From NCBI RefSeq assembly GCF_021654795.1, contig NZ_AP025344.1, forward strand, positions 2,976,501 through 3,040,500: a stretch of DNA of 64,000 nt, read 5' to 3'. The stretch comes from Paenibacillus dendritiformis (GTDB lineage: Bacteria; Bacillota; Bacilli; Paenibacillales; Paenibacillaceae). Each line of letters begins with the position of its first letter. Positions within the stretch are counted from its first letter, which is position 1. The notes under the pieces were generated by a model. That model did no database searches. It worked only from the letters and a program-made list of their open reading frames with translations, and was not told the origin of the DNA. Shown in pieces: positions 1 through 9,156 of the stretch. A program made the position numbers and the translations under genes.

Positions 1-105
1 AAGTTGCGGCCGCAATGATTTTTTTGCTTTCAGCCCGGCTTCATATAGAATGTAGGTATAAGGATATACGCATCGCTAGAAATCGTACTAATGGAGGATA
101 TCCCG

Positions 106-2637
106 GTGAGTCATCCGATTTATGAATTCGTGGAAACAGACGAGGCTTTGCCCTTCGATGTGTCGCTGCACAGCGTGAACTACGTTCCCAATCACTGGCA
201 TAACAGCATGGAAATCATCTTCGTGCTGCGGGGCAACTTGGAAGCGATGGTCAATCAGCGGAAATTTTCCTTGACCGAAGGGGATGTGCTGTTGATCAAT
301 CAAGGTCATGTGCATGAAGTCATTGGGCTGGACGTCAATATTATCGCGACGTTTCTTATCCCGTTCAAGTATATGAAGGAGAATGTGAAGGGCGTCGAAG
401 CCATCAATTTCGCATGTTATTCGGGAGAGGCCAGCAAGGAGGAGAAGCTGGCGTTGGACCGCATTCGCCAGTGCCTGGCGGAGATGGTGCAGTTGAAGCA
501 TAAAAAGGGGGAAGGCTACGAGCTCGACATGCAGGCCCGGATGCTGAGCGTGGTTTCCATCCTCCTGAAGCAATTCAAGCGGCCCGCGATGGAAGGCGCA
601 ATGAATGAGAAGTATATGGACCGAATGTTGCGCATCATTACCTTTATCGACGAGCATTATCAGGAGCCGATCACGCTGCAGGCGATCGCCGAGCGCGAAT
701 ACTTGTCGGTGCCGTATTTGTCCAAATTTTTCAGCGAGAACATCGGCCTGAACTTTCAGGCTTATCTGACCAGCATCCGCTTGAAAAATACGGTCGAGGA
801 TCTGTTGCGGCATGCCGACGCGCCGATCGCGGACCTTGCCATGCATCACGGATTTCCGAATGCGAAATCCTTCTACGCTGCCTTCAAAGCAAAGTATCAT
901 ATGACGCCCAACGAGTATCGCAGGCAGTACCGGCCGCCGACGGACGAGAAGGAAAAGCCTTCGGCCAACTATATGACGTTCAATCAATCGAGCGCGTTGG
1001 GCATCATTAATCAGTATTTGCAGCGCAGCCAAGCGCTTGGCGCAGTAGATGATGATATTCGCGAGGTGGAAGAGGCCGCCTATGAAGTGGACCTATCGGC
1101 CAGAGGCGAGCCGATCCGGCATACATGGAAGCAGTTGATCACGATCGGCAAAGCCAAGGAAGGCTTGCATGCCGATGTTCAGGAGCAGCTGCGGCATGTA
1201 CAGCGGGTGTGCCCCTTCCGCTATTTGCGGTTCCATGGCATCTTCGACGATGAGATGATGGTATATGATGAGGACGAGGCGGGACGGCCCCGGTTTAATT
1301 TCCGGTTCGTGGACCAACTGTTCGACTTCTTGCTGTCCGTCGGTCTCAAGCCGTTCGTGGAGCTGGGCTTCATGCCTTCCTTGCTGGCGGCCGATCCGGA
1401 CCAGAAAGTGTTCTACAAGGCAAGCTGCGTCAGTCCGCCGCGGTCGCTCGAGCGATGGTGCCTGCTCGTGGACCGCTTTCTGCGTCACTGCATGAATCGT
1501 TACGGTGCGGAGGAAGTAGAGAGCTGGAAGTTCGAGTTCTGGAATGAGCCGGAGCTGAAGACGTTCTGGCCGGGAACGCTGGAAGAATATATGGAGATGT
1601 ATTTGCGAACCTATCAGACCTTGAAGGGCGTATCGGAGCGGCTGCACATCGGCGCGCCCGGACGGATCATCACGGTTCGCTCGCCGCGGTTGAATGATGA
1701 ATTTTTTGCGTTCTGCCGCCGCAATCAGTGCTTGCCGGACTTCATACCGCTTCATTTCTATCCGCATGAGCATATCGAGGAGATGGTTCACGCCGACCCG
1801 GCGGCTCTGCTGCGGCTCCCGTTGCATTCATACCGTCGAATATTGGAGGAGTTCATGGGGATCTCTCCGAATCCGGATTATTTGCGGGACATACTTGGGC
1901 AAGAGATGAGGCTGCTGGCCGAGCAAGGATTGTCCGACAAGGAATTGGTTCTCACGGAGTGGAATTCGACCGCCTATCATCGGGAATTGACGAATGACAC
2001 GGTGTATAAGGCGGCCTATCTCGCCAAAAACATTGTCGATAATCTGGACCGCATCGCCGGCTTCGGCTATTGGGTGCTGAGCGACAATATCGAGGAGACT
2101 GCCGCTTCGGCCCAGCTGTATCACGGAGGGCTCGGACTGATCGCCCAGCACGGCATTCCGAAGGCCGCGTTCGTGGCGTATGAGCTGCTCGCCAAGCTCG
2201 GCGATCGCCTTCTGGCCCGAGGGGAGCGCTATATCGCGACCGCCGGCCGCGGAGGATATCAGATCCTGACCTTTAACTATTGTCATTTCGACGACCTGTA
2301 TGCGATGGGAGATACGTCCTTCATCAACGCCACGAACCGGTACAACGGGTTCAAGGATGAAAAGACGTTAAAAATACAGCTTGAGTTAAAAGGAATCCGC
2401 CGGGGGAGGTACCGGCTGGTCACGTATGCGATCAGCCGCAAGCACGGGAGCAGCTATGACCGCTGGGTGGAGATGGGGGCGCCCGAGCCGCTGTCTGCCG
2501 AGGATATCGCTTATCTCAAGGCGAATTCCGGTCCCCGGATGCATGTCCAGTATGTCGAGATTGAACACAGCAGGACCTATCTGTCGTTGCTGGCCCCTCA
2601 TGGAGTGCAGCTCATGGAGCTCATCCCGATGTACTGA
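106..2637 (+). CDS. AraC-family regulator fused to a GH39 glycoside hydrolase
   Basis: A single 843-residue protein with three parts: an N-terminal cupin-like sensor (about residues 10-140) with the motif HWHNSMEI, an AraC double helix-turn-helix DNA-binding domain (about 175-280, ending in the typical PNEYRRQYR), and a C-terminal TIM barrel of the GH39 beta-xylosidase type (about 310-780). Both expected catalytic glutamates are present: WNEPE (acid/base, about residue 481) and LTEWN (nucleophile, about residue 618), so the barrel may be active or at least bind sugar. I chose GTG at 106 because GGAGG lies 8 bases upstream; an in-frame ATG at 91 has no ribosome binding site. It heads a sugar locus and probably regulates it. 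Whether the GH39 part hydrolyses or only senses ligand cannot be read from sequence. Confidence 0.88.
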   Translation: MSHPIYEFVETDEALPFDVSLHSVNYVPNHWHNSMEIIFVLRGNLEAMVNQRKFSLTEGDVLLINQGHVHEVIGLDVNIIATFLIPFKYMKENVKGVEAINFACYSGEASKEEKLALDRIRQCLAEMVQLKHKKGEGYELDMQARMLSVVSILLKQFKRPAMEGAMNEKYMDRMLRIITFIDEHYQEPITLQAIAEREYLSVPYLSKFFSENIGLNFQAYLTSIRLKNTVEDLLRHADAPIADLAMHHGFPNAKSFYAAFKAKYHMTPNEYRRQYRPPTDEKEKPSANYMTFNQSSALGIINQYLQRSQALGAVDDDIREVEEAAYEVDLSARGEPIRHTWKQLITIGKAKEGLHADVQEQLRHVQRVCPFRYLRFHGIFDDEMMVYDEDEAGRPRFNFRFVDQLFDFLLSVGLKPFVELGFMPSLLAADPDQKVFYKASCVSPPRSLERWCLLVDRFLRHCMNRYGAEEVESWKFEFWNEPELKTFWPGTLEEYMEMYLRTYQTLKGVSERLHIGAPGRIITVRSPRLNDEFFAFCRRNQCLPDFIPLHFYPHEHIEEMVHADPAALLRLPLHSYRRILEEFMGISPNPDYLRDILGQEMRLLAEQGLSDKELVLTEWNSTAYHRELTNDTVYKAAYLAKNIVDNLDRIAGFGYWVLSDNIEETAASAQLYHGGLGLIAQHGIPKAAFVAYELLAKLGDRLLARGERYIATAGRGGYQILTFNYCHFDDLYAMGDTSFINATNRYNGFKDEKTLKIQLELKGIRRGRYRLVTYAISRKHGSSYDRWVEMGAPEPLSAEDIAYLKANSGPRMHVQYVEIEHSRTYLSLLAPHGVQLMELIPMY

Positions 2638-2700
2638 TAATACTAATGTACCGATGCATCGTCCATATGAGTCACTTTTTAATCTCGGATCATGCCGACG

Positions 2701-2714
2701 TGAAAGCGTTTCTA
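2701..2714 (+). promoter_or_regulatory. cre-like catabolite operator
   Basis: TGAAAGCGTTTCTA matches the CcpA cre consensus TGWAARCGNTWNCW except near its 3' end. It sits in the 195-base gap between the AraC-GH39 gene and the MFS gene, where glucose repression of a sugar locus would be expected. Short motif, so chance is possible. Confidence 0.35.
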
Positions 2715-2751
2715 ACAAAGACGTTAAAAAAAACTATAAAAGTCTATAAAT

Positions 2752-2780
2752 AGCCGCCTGTCTGGAGACAGGGGCTTTTT
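2752..2780 (+). terminator. Rho-independent terminator after the AraC-GH39 gene
   Basis: AGCC and CCTGTCT pair with AGACAGG and GGCT around a two-base tip, and the stem runs into TTTTT. It separates the regulator's transcript from the downstream transporter/glycosidase operon. Confidence 0.7.
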
Positions 2781-2794
2781 ATTATAATTGGATT

Positions 2795-2808
2795 TGCAAA
2801 CGGTTTCA
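2795..2808 (+). promoter_or_regulatory. cre- or LacI-type operator upstream of the MFS operon
   Basis: TGCAAACGGTTTCA is a near-palindrome around a central CG and differs from the cre consensus only at position 3. It lies about 25 bases before the MFS start codon, inside the leader or promoter, where binding would block expression. A dedicated LacI-family repressor is the alternative to CcpA; none is encoded in this window. Confidence 0.45.
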
Positions 2809-2832
2809 ATTACTGCTTAGGAGGAAGTTACG

Positions 2833-4128
2833 ATGGCTGAACCAATGATAAAAGGGCAAGTCCGAACGCCGCTCGGCCGGCTGACGTTCGGCATTATTCT
2901 CGGTTATGGCTGCATGATGCTCGGATTGATGACCCCGGCAATGCTGCTGCTCACCTTCAAAATGATTGAAGTCGATCCGAACGGCTACACCTCTTCCTAC
3001 GGATTAGTCGCCGGCGTAGGGGCTTTCTTCGCCTTGATCGGGAATCCGCTCGGGGGCGCCATCAGCGACCGGACGAATATCTCCTTCGGACGAAGACGAA
3101 CATGGATGTTCCTTGGCCCGCTGGTCGGATGCGCCGCGCTGCTGTGGGTGGGAATGGCCACGGAAATATGGCAAATCCTGATCGGCTGGGCGGTTGCGCA
3201 GTTGTTCTTCAACTTCGGTATCGCGGCGTATACAGCGCTTATCCCGGATCAAGTCAAAGAGGAGAGACAGGGAACAATCTCCGGCATTATCGGGCTCGTC
3301 TTCCCCGCGGCGGTATGTATCGGCATGGTGCTGATGATGCTGATGAATTCCGCTTCTGCGGACATGAAATGGATGGTGGTTGCGCTTATCGGCATTGCGG
3401 GTCCGGTTCTCAGCTTATTTCTGATTCGCGACGGCAAGGTAGAGATCGTGAAGTCTGACCGGCAGAAGCTGTCGCTTGGCGAGAAAATCAGCAAAATCTA
3501 TCCGAGCCCGAGAAAGTTCCCGGAATTCACCTGGGCTATCGTCTCGAAGTTCATGCTGATGATGGGGTATTGCAGCACACTGTACTTGACGGTCATGCTG
3601 GTGAACCGGATGGGCTTCACGGAGAGTCAAGCGACGAACAGCGTCGGCACTTTGAATATTATTTGCCTGATCGCTTCGGCCGTGACGAGTATATTCGGCG
3701 GCGTATTGTCCGATAAATTCAAGAAGCAGAAGCCTTTCTTGTACGGCTCTGCGCTCATTATGGTATTTGGCATTCTGCTGTATGCCTTCGTGCCTCAATA
3801 TACGGCATACATTGTAGCATCAGCCATCATCGGCCTGGGCTTCGGCTGCTTCAGCGCCGTCGACATGGCCTTGGTGGCCCGCATTCTTCCCCGCAAGGAG
3901 GATGCGGCCAAAGATTTCGGCCTGATGAACGTAGCCAATGCGCTGCCGCAGTCGATCGTGCCCGCAATCGCTCCGCTGCTGCTCGGTATCGGCGGCTGGA
4001 CGTTCTTCTATATCGCGTTGGCATTCTGTGTCGTGCTGGGCGTGGCTGCCGTCAAGCCATTGCCGGAAATCGGACAGACAACGAAAGACATCGCAATACC
4101 GCATACAGGAGGATTATCGCATGAGTAA
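2833..4128 (+). CDS. MFS sugar transporter
   Basis: A 431-residue polytopic membrane protein with about twelve hydrophobic segments and the MFS cytoplasmic-loop signature [14 protein letters not shown] at residues 79-91. This loop resembles the glycoside/sugar carriers often found beside glycosidases. GGAGG (2820-2824) precedes the ATG by 8 bases. It is the first gene of an operon with two GH3 genes: its last codons overlap the next start by 8 bases. Likely role is uptake of an oligo- or disaccharide by proton symport, with hydrolysis by the GH3 enzymes. The substrate cannot be deduced. Confidence 0.85.
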   Translation: MAEPMIKGQVRTPLGRLTFGIILGYGCMMLGLMTPAMLLLTFKMIEVDPNGYTSSYGLVAGVGAFFALIGNPLGGAISDRTNISFGRRRTWMFLGPLVGCAALLWVGMATEIWQILIGWAVAQLFFNFGIAAYTALIPDQVKEERQGTISGIIGLVFPAAVCIGMVLMMLMNSASADMKWMVVALIGIAGPVLSLFLIRDGKVEIVKSDRQKLSLGEKISKIYPSPRKFPEFTWAIVSKFMLMMGYCSTLYLTVMLVNRMGFTESQATNSVGTLNIICLIASAVTSIFGGVLSDKFKKQKPFLYGSALIMVFGILLYAFVPQYTAYIVASAIIGLGFGCFSAVDMALVARILPRKEDAAKDFGLMNVANALPQSIVPAIAPLLLGIGGWTFFYIALAFCVVLGVAAVKPLPEIGQTTKDIAIPHTGGLSHE

Positions 4129-6421
4129 ACAGGTAAAAGACATCATCAAGCAAATGACACTGGAAGAAAAAGCAAGTCTCTGCTCGGGACTGAATATGTG
4201 GCAGACCAAGGCGGTCGAGCGGCTGGGCATTCCCTCCATCGTCATGACGGACGGGCCGCACGGGCTTCGCAAGCAAGCGAATCCGGCGGATATGTCGAGC
4301 AAGACCGTTCCGGCGACATGCTTTCCGAGCGGCGCCGGCCTCGCGTCGTCCTGGGATCGTGAGCTTATTGAGGAAGTGGGAGCTGCTCTTGGGGAAGAAT
4401 GCTTGGCGGAGGATGTTCAGATTTTGCTCGGCCCCGCGGTAAATATTAAGCGTTCTCCGCTGTGCGGCCGCAACTTCGAATATTTCTCGGAAGATCCGTA
4501 TCTGTCTTCGGAACTGGGCGCCCATCATGTGCTGGGGGTGCAAGGGCAGGGCGTCGGCACTTCGGTCAAGCACTTCGCGGCCAACAATCAGGAGACGCTG
4601 CGGAATTCCATCAATGCAATCGTCGACGAACGGTCGCTGCATGAAATCTACTTGCGCAGCTTCGAAGGCCCGATTATGGACGGGAAGGCGTGGACCGTCA
4701 TGTGTGCCTACAACCGGGTGAACGGGGAGTTCTGCTCCGAGAATACACAGCTTCTGACCGACGTGCTGAAGGAGAAATGGAAGCATGAAGGCTTCGTCAT
4801 GACCGATTGGGGCGCGATCAACGAGCGGGTGAAGGGATTGAAGGCGGGGCTGGAGCTGGAAATGCCTTATGCCGGACCGGACCATGACCAGATGATCGTC
4901 GATGCGGTGCGAGCGGGCGAACTGGACGAAGCGGTCCTGGATCAGGCGGCGGAGCGGCTGCTGACTGTAATTCTCCAAGCTCACGACAATAGGAAACCGG
5001 GCTTCACCTATGACAAGGAAGCGCACCACGCTTTGGCGCGGAGGGCGGCGGCGGAATGCATGGTTCTGCTCAAAAACGACGGCGGCCTGCTCCCGCTGGA
5101 TAAGCAGCAATCCGTCGCGGTCATCGGCGCTTTCGCGGAGCGGCCGCGCTATCAGGGCGGGGGCAGCTCGCATATTGTGCCGACGCGGATGGATACCGCG
5201 CTCGAGTTCATCACCGCGGCGGCGGAAGGCGAGGTCGCCTTCGCTCCCGGCTACCGGCTGGAGGAGGACGCGATCGATGAAGCGCTGATCGCGGAGGCGG
5301 CGGAGCTGGCTGCGGGCAAGGATGTCGCCGTCATTTTTGCCGGTCTGCCGGATGCCTTCGAATCGGAGGGGCTGGATCGGACCCATCTCGATCTGCCGGC
5401 TTCGCATTGCGCCTTGATCGAGCGCGTAGCGGCGGTGCAGCCGAATACGGTCGTCGTCCTGTCCAACGGATCGCCTGTGGCGATGCCATGGCTGCCGAAG
5501 GTGAAGGCCGTGCTCGAAGGCTATTTGGGCGGGCAAGCGTCCGGCAGCGCGACGGCGGATGTGCTCTACGGCGATGTCAATCCGAGCGGCAAGCTGGCGG
5601 AGACGTTCCCGGTCTCGGTGGAGCAGACGCCGGCCTATCTGAACTTCCCGGGCGGGAAAAAAGAAGTGTTCTACGGGGAAGGAATATTCGTCGGGTATCG
5701 CTATTATGAGGCGAAGAAAGAAACGCCGCTGTTCCCGTTCGGGCACGGACTCAGCTATACGACATTCGCTTATGAGCAGATCCGGATCGATAAGCCAAGC
5801 ATGAACGATACGGACACGGCGACCGTAACCGTCACGGTGCGCAATACGGGCAGCCGCGCAGGGAAGGAAGTCGTGCAGCTCTATGTGAAGCACGCCGACA
5901 GCAGCGTGGTCAGACCGGTGAAGGAGCTGAAGGGATTCGCGAAGATCAGCCTGGAGCCTGGCGAAGCCGCTGAGGTCAGCTTCACCCTGGATGCACGCTC
6001 CTTCGCTTATTACAGTTCGGATATTCATGACTGGTACGCCGAGAGCGGAACCTATGAGATTCTGGTCGGGCCTTCCTCGGCGGAGACTCCGCTTGCGGCA
6101 GCGATAGACCTACATTCGACGGCGCTTCCGTTCCCGAAGGTGACCCGCATGACGCGGTTCTATGAGCTGATGGCGATTCCGGCTACAGCCCAGATCGCCG
6201 AACAGGCGATGAACGACAGCATGGAGAGCCTCAAGCAGATGGGGGCAATGTTCGCGGAGAGCATGGATGACAATGGTCTGGCGCAGCTGTTCGATGCCCT
6301 CGTGCAATGGAAAAAATATGACGCTCTTCGCTCTTTAGCGGGCATGATGGGCAGCGGGATGACAGAAGCCGAGCTGGAAAAGATGATCGAGCGGCTGAAT
6401 GAGACATTGGGACTGGAGTAA
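4121..6421 (+). CDS. GH3 family beta-glucosidase-like hydrolase
   Basis: A 766-residue GH3 enzyme: N-terminal catalytic barrel (residues 1-310), alpha/beta sandwich (about 340-580) and fibronectin III-like C-terminal domain (about 610-680), followed by an unusual 75-residue helical tail. KHFAANNQE (150-158) is the conserved KHF loop and VMTDWGA holds the nucleophile Asp229. No signal peptide, so it is intracellular and acts on imported sugars. The ATG at 4121 overlaps the MFS stop region by 8 bases and is preceded by AGGAGG, so it is translationally coupled; a longer in-frame extension running back into the MFS gene is not the real start. Beta-glucosidase or beta-xylosidase are equally plausible. 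Confidence 0.92.
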   Translation: MSKQVKDIIKQMTLEEKASLCSGLNMWQTKAVERLGIPSIVMTDGPHGLRKQANPADMSSKTVPATCFPSGAGLASSWDRELIEEVGAALGEECLAEDVQILLGPAVNIKRSPLCGRNFEYFSEDPYLSSELGAHHVLGVQGQGVGTSVKHFAANNQETLRNSINAIVDERSLHEIYLRSFEGPIMDGKAWTVMCAYNRVNGEFCSENTQLLTDVLKEKWKHEGFVMTDWGAINERVKGLKAGLELEMPYAGPDHDQMIVDAVRAGELDEAVLDQAAERLLTVILQAHDNRKPGFTYDKEAHHALARRAAAECMVLLKNDGGLLPLDKQQSVAVIGAFAERPRYQGGGSSHIVPTRMDTALEFITAAAEGEVAFAPGYRLEEDAIDEALIAEAAELAAGKDVAVIFAGLPDAFESEGLDRTHLDLPASHCALIERVAAVQPNTVVVLSNGSPVAMPWLPKVKAVLEGYLGGQASGSATADVLYGDVNPSGKLAETFPVSVEQTPAYLNFPGGKKEVFYGEGIFVGYRYYEAKKETPLFPFGHGLSYTTFAYEQIRIDKPSMNDTDTATVTVTVRNTGSRAGKEVVQLYVKHADSSVVRPVKELKGFAKISLEPGEAAEVSFTLDARSFAYYSSDIHDWYAESGTYEILVGPSSAETPLAAAIDLHSTALPFPKVTRMTRFYELMAIPATAQIAEQAMNDSMESLKQMGAMFAESMDDNGLAQLFDALVQWKKYDALRSLAGMMGSGMTEAELEKMIERLNETLGLE

Positions 6422-6450
6422 AGAGAACGGATAACGGAGGGATAGGAGAC

Positions 6451-8736
6451 GTGACACAGAAAAAGACAACGGCAGCAAGCCGAGAAGAAACCATCGCTTA
6501 TGTACACAATCAGCAAGGGCCGACGATCGGATATTCCAAGACGTCCGGCGTCTCGATATTGGAGCAGGACGGATTCTTTTTCAAGGATTTGAACCGGAAT
6601 GGAAGCCTGGATAAATATGAAGATTGGCGGCTGCCTCCGGAGGAGCGGGCGAAGGATCTCGCTTCCCGGATGTCGATTGAGCAAATCGCGGGCCTGATGC
6701 TGTACAGCCGGCATCAAGCCATTCCCGCGGCCAGCAGCGGCTGGTTCGCGAGCACCTATGGCGGCAAGCCCTATGAAGAGAGCGGCGCGAATCCATGGGA
6801 TCTGACGGATGAGCAGATCAAGTTCCTGACGGAGGATCATGTGCGGCATATTCTCGTCACCTCGGTGGAGAGCCCCGAGACGGCGGCCCGGTGGAGCAAT
6901 GCGGTCCAGGCGTTTGCGGAAGGCACGGGCCTGGGCATTCCGGCCAACAACAGCTCCGACCCGCGGCACAGCTCCGATTCCAGCTCGGAATTCAATGCCG
7001 GGGCAGGGGGCGCCATCTCGATGTGGCCCGAGCCGCTCGGCTTGGCCGCTACCTTCGACCCGGAGCTGGTGCGCCGGTTCGGCGAGATCGCGGCCAAGGA
7101 ATACCGGGCGCTGGGCATCGCCACGGCACTGTCGCCGCAGATTGATATCGCGACCGATCCGCGCTGGTTCCGGTTCAACGGAACCTTTGGCGAAGACTCG
7201 CGTCTCGCGACGGATATGGGCCGCGCTTATATCGACGGCTTCCAGACTTCGGCGGGGGACGCCGAGATTGCGGACGGCTGGGGATATGACAGCGTCAATG
7301 CGATGGTGAAGCATTGGCCGGGAGGCGGATCGGGGGAAGGCGGACGAGATGCGCATTACGCGTGCGGGAAATACGCGGTCTACCCGGGGAACAACTTCGA
7401 GGAGCATCTGAAGCCGTTCACGGAAGGCGCGTTCCGGCTTGACGGGCCGACGAAGAGGGCCTCCGCCGTCATGCCGTACTACACGATATCGACCGATCAG
7501 GATACCGTGAACGGGGAGAATGTCGGCAATTCGTATAATGCTTATCTTATCCGCGACCTGCTGCGGGGGCAGTATGGCTATGACGGCGTCGTCTGCACGG
7601 ATTGGCTGATTACCGCCGATGAATCAGGCAGCAAAGACACTTTCCTGTCGGGCAAGCCGTGGGGGGTCGAGGAGCTGTCCGTCGCTGAGCGGCATTATAA
7701 GCTGATTATGGCCGGCATCGATCAATTCGGCGGCAACAACGAAGTCGAGCCTGTGCTGGAAGCCTATCGCATGGGCGTGGCGGAGCATGGCGAGGCGGCA
7801 ATGCGGGAGCGGTTCGAGCAATCGGCGGTACGGCTGCTGACCAACATGTTCCGTCTCGGTCTCTTCGAGAATCCGTACCTGGACGTCGAGGCGAGCGCGC
7901 GAATTGTCGGGAACCCAAGCTATATGCAAGCCGGTTATGAAGCGCAGCTCAAGTCGATCGTGATGCTCAAGAACAAGAATGGCATCCTGCCGCTCAAGCC
8001 TGGCAGCACGGTCTATATTCCGAAGCGGTACACGCCGCCGGGGAAGGACTGGTTCGGCAATCCGACGCCGGAGATTCTCGAATATCCCCTGAATCTGGAT
8101 ATTGCAGCGAAATATTTCAAGGTGACGGATAATCCGGATGAGGCCGACTTCGCGCTCGTCTGCATGCGCAGTCCGAAGTCGGGAACGGGGTATAGCCAGG
8201 AAGATGCGGATCAGGGCGGCAACGGGTATGTGCCGATCAGCTTGCAGTATAAGCCTTACACGGCAGTGCAGGCACGGAAGCAGAGCCTTGCCGGAGATGT
8301 CCGGGAAGGAGAGGCGCAGAACCGATCCTATTGTGGAAAAACGGTGACGACGCATAACGCGGCCGATCTGGATCTCCTGCTGGATACGGCCGAGCGGATG
8401 AAGGGCAAGCCGGTCATCGTCTCGCTCTTGCTGACCACTCCGGCGGTCGTCGCCGAGTTCGAGCCGGCGGCCGATGGAATCCTCGCGCACTTCGGCGTGC
8501 AGGATCAGGCCATCCTCGAGGTGATCTCCGGCGCCGCCGAGCCATCCGGTCTCTTGCCGATGCAAATGCCTGAGAATATGGAGACCGTGGAGGCGCAGCT
8601 CGAGGATGCCGCACATGATATGGAGTGCCATCTTGATTCGGAGGGCCACCGGTATGATTTCGGATTCGGGCTCAATTGGAGCGGCGTCATTCAGGATAGC
8701 CGGACGGAAAAATATAAAAAGAATCCCGGCGAATGA
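6451..8736 (+). CDS. second GH3 family glycoside hydrolase
   Basis: A 761-residue GH3 protein of a different subgroup from its upstream neighbour. It starts at GTG with GGAGG upstream, 29 bases after the previous stop. An EF-hand/dockerin-like segment, DLNRNGSLDKYEDW (residues 46-59), sits before the barrel and could bind calcium. KHWPGGGSGEGGRDAHY (288-304) is the barrel loop, and VVCTDW carries the nucleophile Asp384. The C-terminal alpha/beta domain is present, but no clear fibronectin domain. No signal peptide is visible. Two GH3 paralogues of different type in one operon suggest sequential attack on a mixed-linkage or branched oligosaccharide. Confidence 0.9.
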   Translation: MTQKKTTAASREETIAYVHNQQGPTIGYSKTSGVSILEQDGFFFKDLNRNGSLDKYEDWRLPPEERAKDLASRMSIEQIAGLMLYSRHQAIPAASSGWFASTYGGKPYEESGANPWDLTDEQIKFLTEDHVRHILVTSVESPETAARWSNAVQAFAEGTGLGIPANNSSDPRHSSDSSSEFNAGAGGAISMWPEPLGLAATFDPELVRRFGEIAAKEYRALGIATALSPQIDIATDPRWFRFNGTFGEDSRLATDMGRAYIDGFQTSAGDAEIADGWGYDSVNAMVKHWPGGGSGEGGRDAHYACGKYAVYPGNNFEEHLKPFTEGAFRLDGPTKRASAVMPYYTISTDQDTVNGENVGNSYNAYLIRDLLRGQYGYDGVVCTDWLITADESGSKDTFLSGKPWGVEELSVAERHYKLIMAGIDQFGGNNEVEPVLEAYRMGVAEHGEAAMRERFEQSAVRLLTNMFRLGLFENPYLDVEASARIVGNPSYMQAGYEAQLKSIVMLKNKNGILPLKPGSTVYIPKRYTPPGKDWFGNPTPEILEYPLNLDIAAKYFKVTDNPDEADFALVCMRSPKSGTGYSQEDADQGGNGYVPISLQYKPYTAVQARKQSLAGDVREGEAQNRSYCGKTVTTHNAADLDLLLDTAERMKGKPVIVSLLLTTPAVVAEFEPAADGILAHFGVQDQAILEVISGAAEPSGLLPMQMPENMETVEAQLEDAAHDMECHLDSEGHRYDFGFGLNWSGVIQDSRTEKYKKNPGE

Positions 8737-8764
8737 TCGGGCGAGCAACCAATGAGGGGGGGAG

Positions 8765-8796
8765 AGGCCGTGCCACGGGAAGTGGCCCGGCCTTTT
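8765..8796 (+). terminator. terminator after the GH3 genes
   Basis: AGGCCG and GCCAC pair with GTGGC and CGGCCT around GGGAA, followed by TTTT. It ends the MFS-GH3-GH3 transcript, so the ABC transporter genes beyond it need their own promoter in the repeat-rich gap. Confidence 0.6.
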
Positions 8797-8890
8797 CGCA
8801 CCCGGCTCAGCTGTGGACAGACCGTATAAAAAAAGGTATTGTCAAATCGAACGGATCTGGTTATTATTAACTCATATTCACTCATGGCCC

Positions 8891-8920
8891 ATAAAGTTAA
8901 AGCCCTTTAACTTTTCAAGG
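8891..8920. repeat. 30-base operator-like repeat, copy 1
   Basis: TAAAGTTAAAG, two variable bases, then TTTAA and AAGG. Its core TTAAAGCCCTTTAA is nearly palindromic. The same arrangement recurs at 9081-9110 with the central bases changed to GCGG. The gap between the two copies holds a triple repeat. Repeated palindromic cores upstream of ABC sugar genes suggest a regulator binding pair able to loop DNA; the regulator is unknown. Confidence 0.5.
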
Positions 8921-8942
8921 AGAGCTTCGTAACCGTCTTCAT

Positions 8943-9041
8943 GGAGACGTTATCGTGCTTCATACGACCTGAGACAGGGAGACGTTATCGCTTCATACGA
9001 CCTGAGCATGGAGACGTTATCGCTTCCTGCGGCCTGACCAG
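8943..9041. repeat. three imperfect direct repeats of about 32 bases
   Basis: Each unit begins GGAGACGTTATCG and continues CTTCATACGACCTGA. Units start at 8943, 8978 and 9010; the third is degenerate at its 3' end. They lie between the two operator-like repeats, upstream of the ABC permease genes. The ~420-base gap 8737-9156 otherwise contains only a terminator and no credible gene. Confidence 0.7.
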
Positions 9042-9080
9042 GGCGGGGCGATGATATGTCGCAGAAGAGGCTGCTTTTCA

Positions 9081-9110
9081 TTAAAGTTAAAGCGGTTTAA
9101 TTTTATAAGG
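9081..9110. repeat. 30-base operator-like repeat, copy 2
   Basis: Second copy of the element at 8891-8920, 190 bases away, with core TTAAAGCGGTTTAA, which resembles LacI/cre half sites around a CG. It is about 45 bases before the first ABC permease start. Confidence 0.5.
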
Positions 9111-9156
9111 CCTGTGTAGCACATATGAATACATACAAAGGGGAGGGGTTGGGAGG

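Noticed and set aside
1093..1827. Long minus-strand ORFs antisense to the AraC-GH39 gene and, similarly, to GH3, activase and MFS genes.
   Set aside because: Typical shadows of GC-rich genes: Arg/His/Leu-rich, without ribosome binding sites or domains.
3938..4120. An open frame extending the first GH3 gene 61 codons upstream into the MFS gene.
   Set aside because: It lies inside MFS coding sequence in another frame; the ATG at 4121 has AGGAGG and aligns with GH3 starts.
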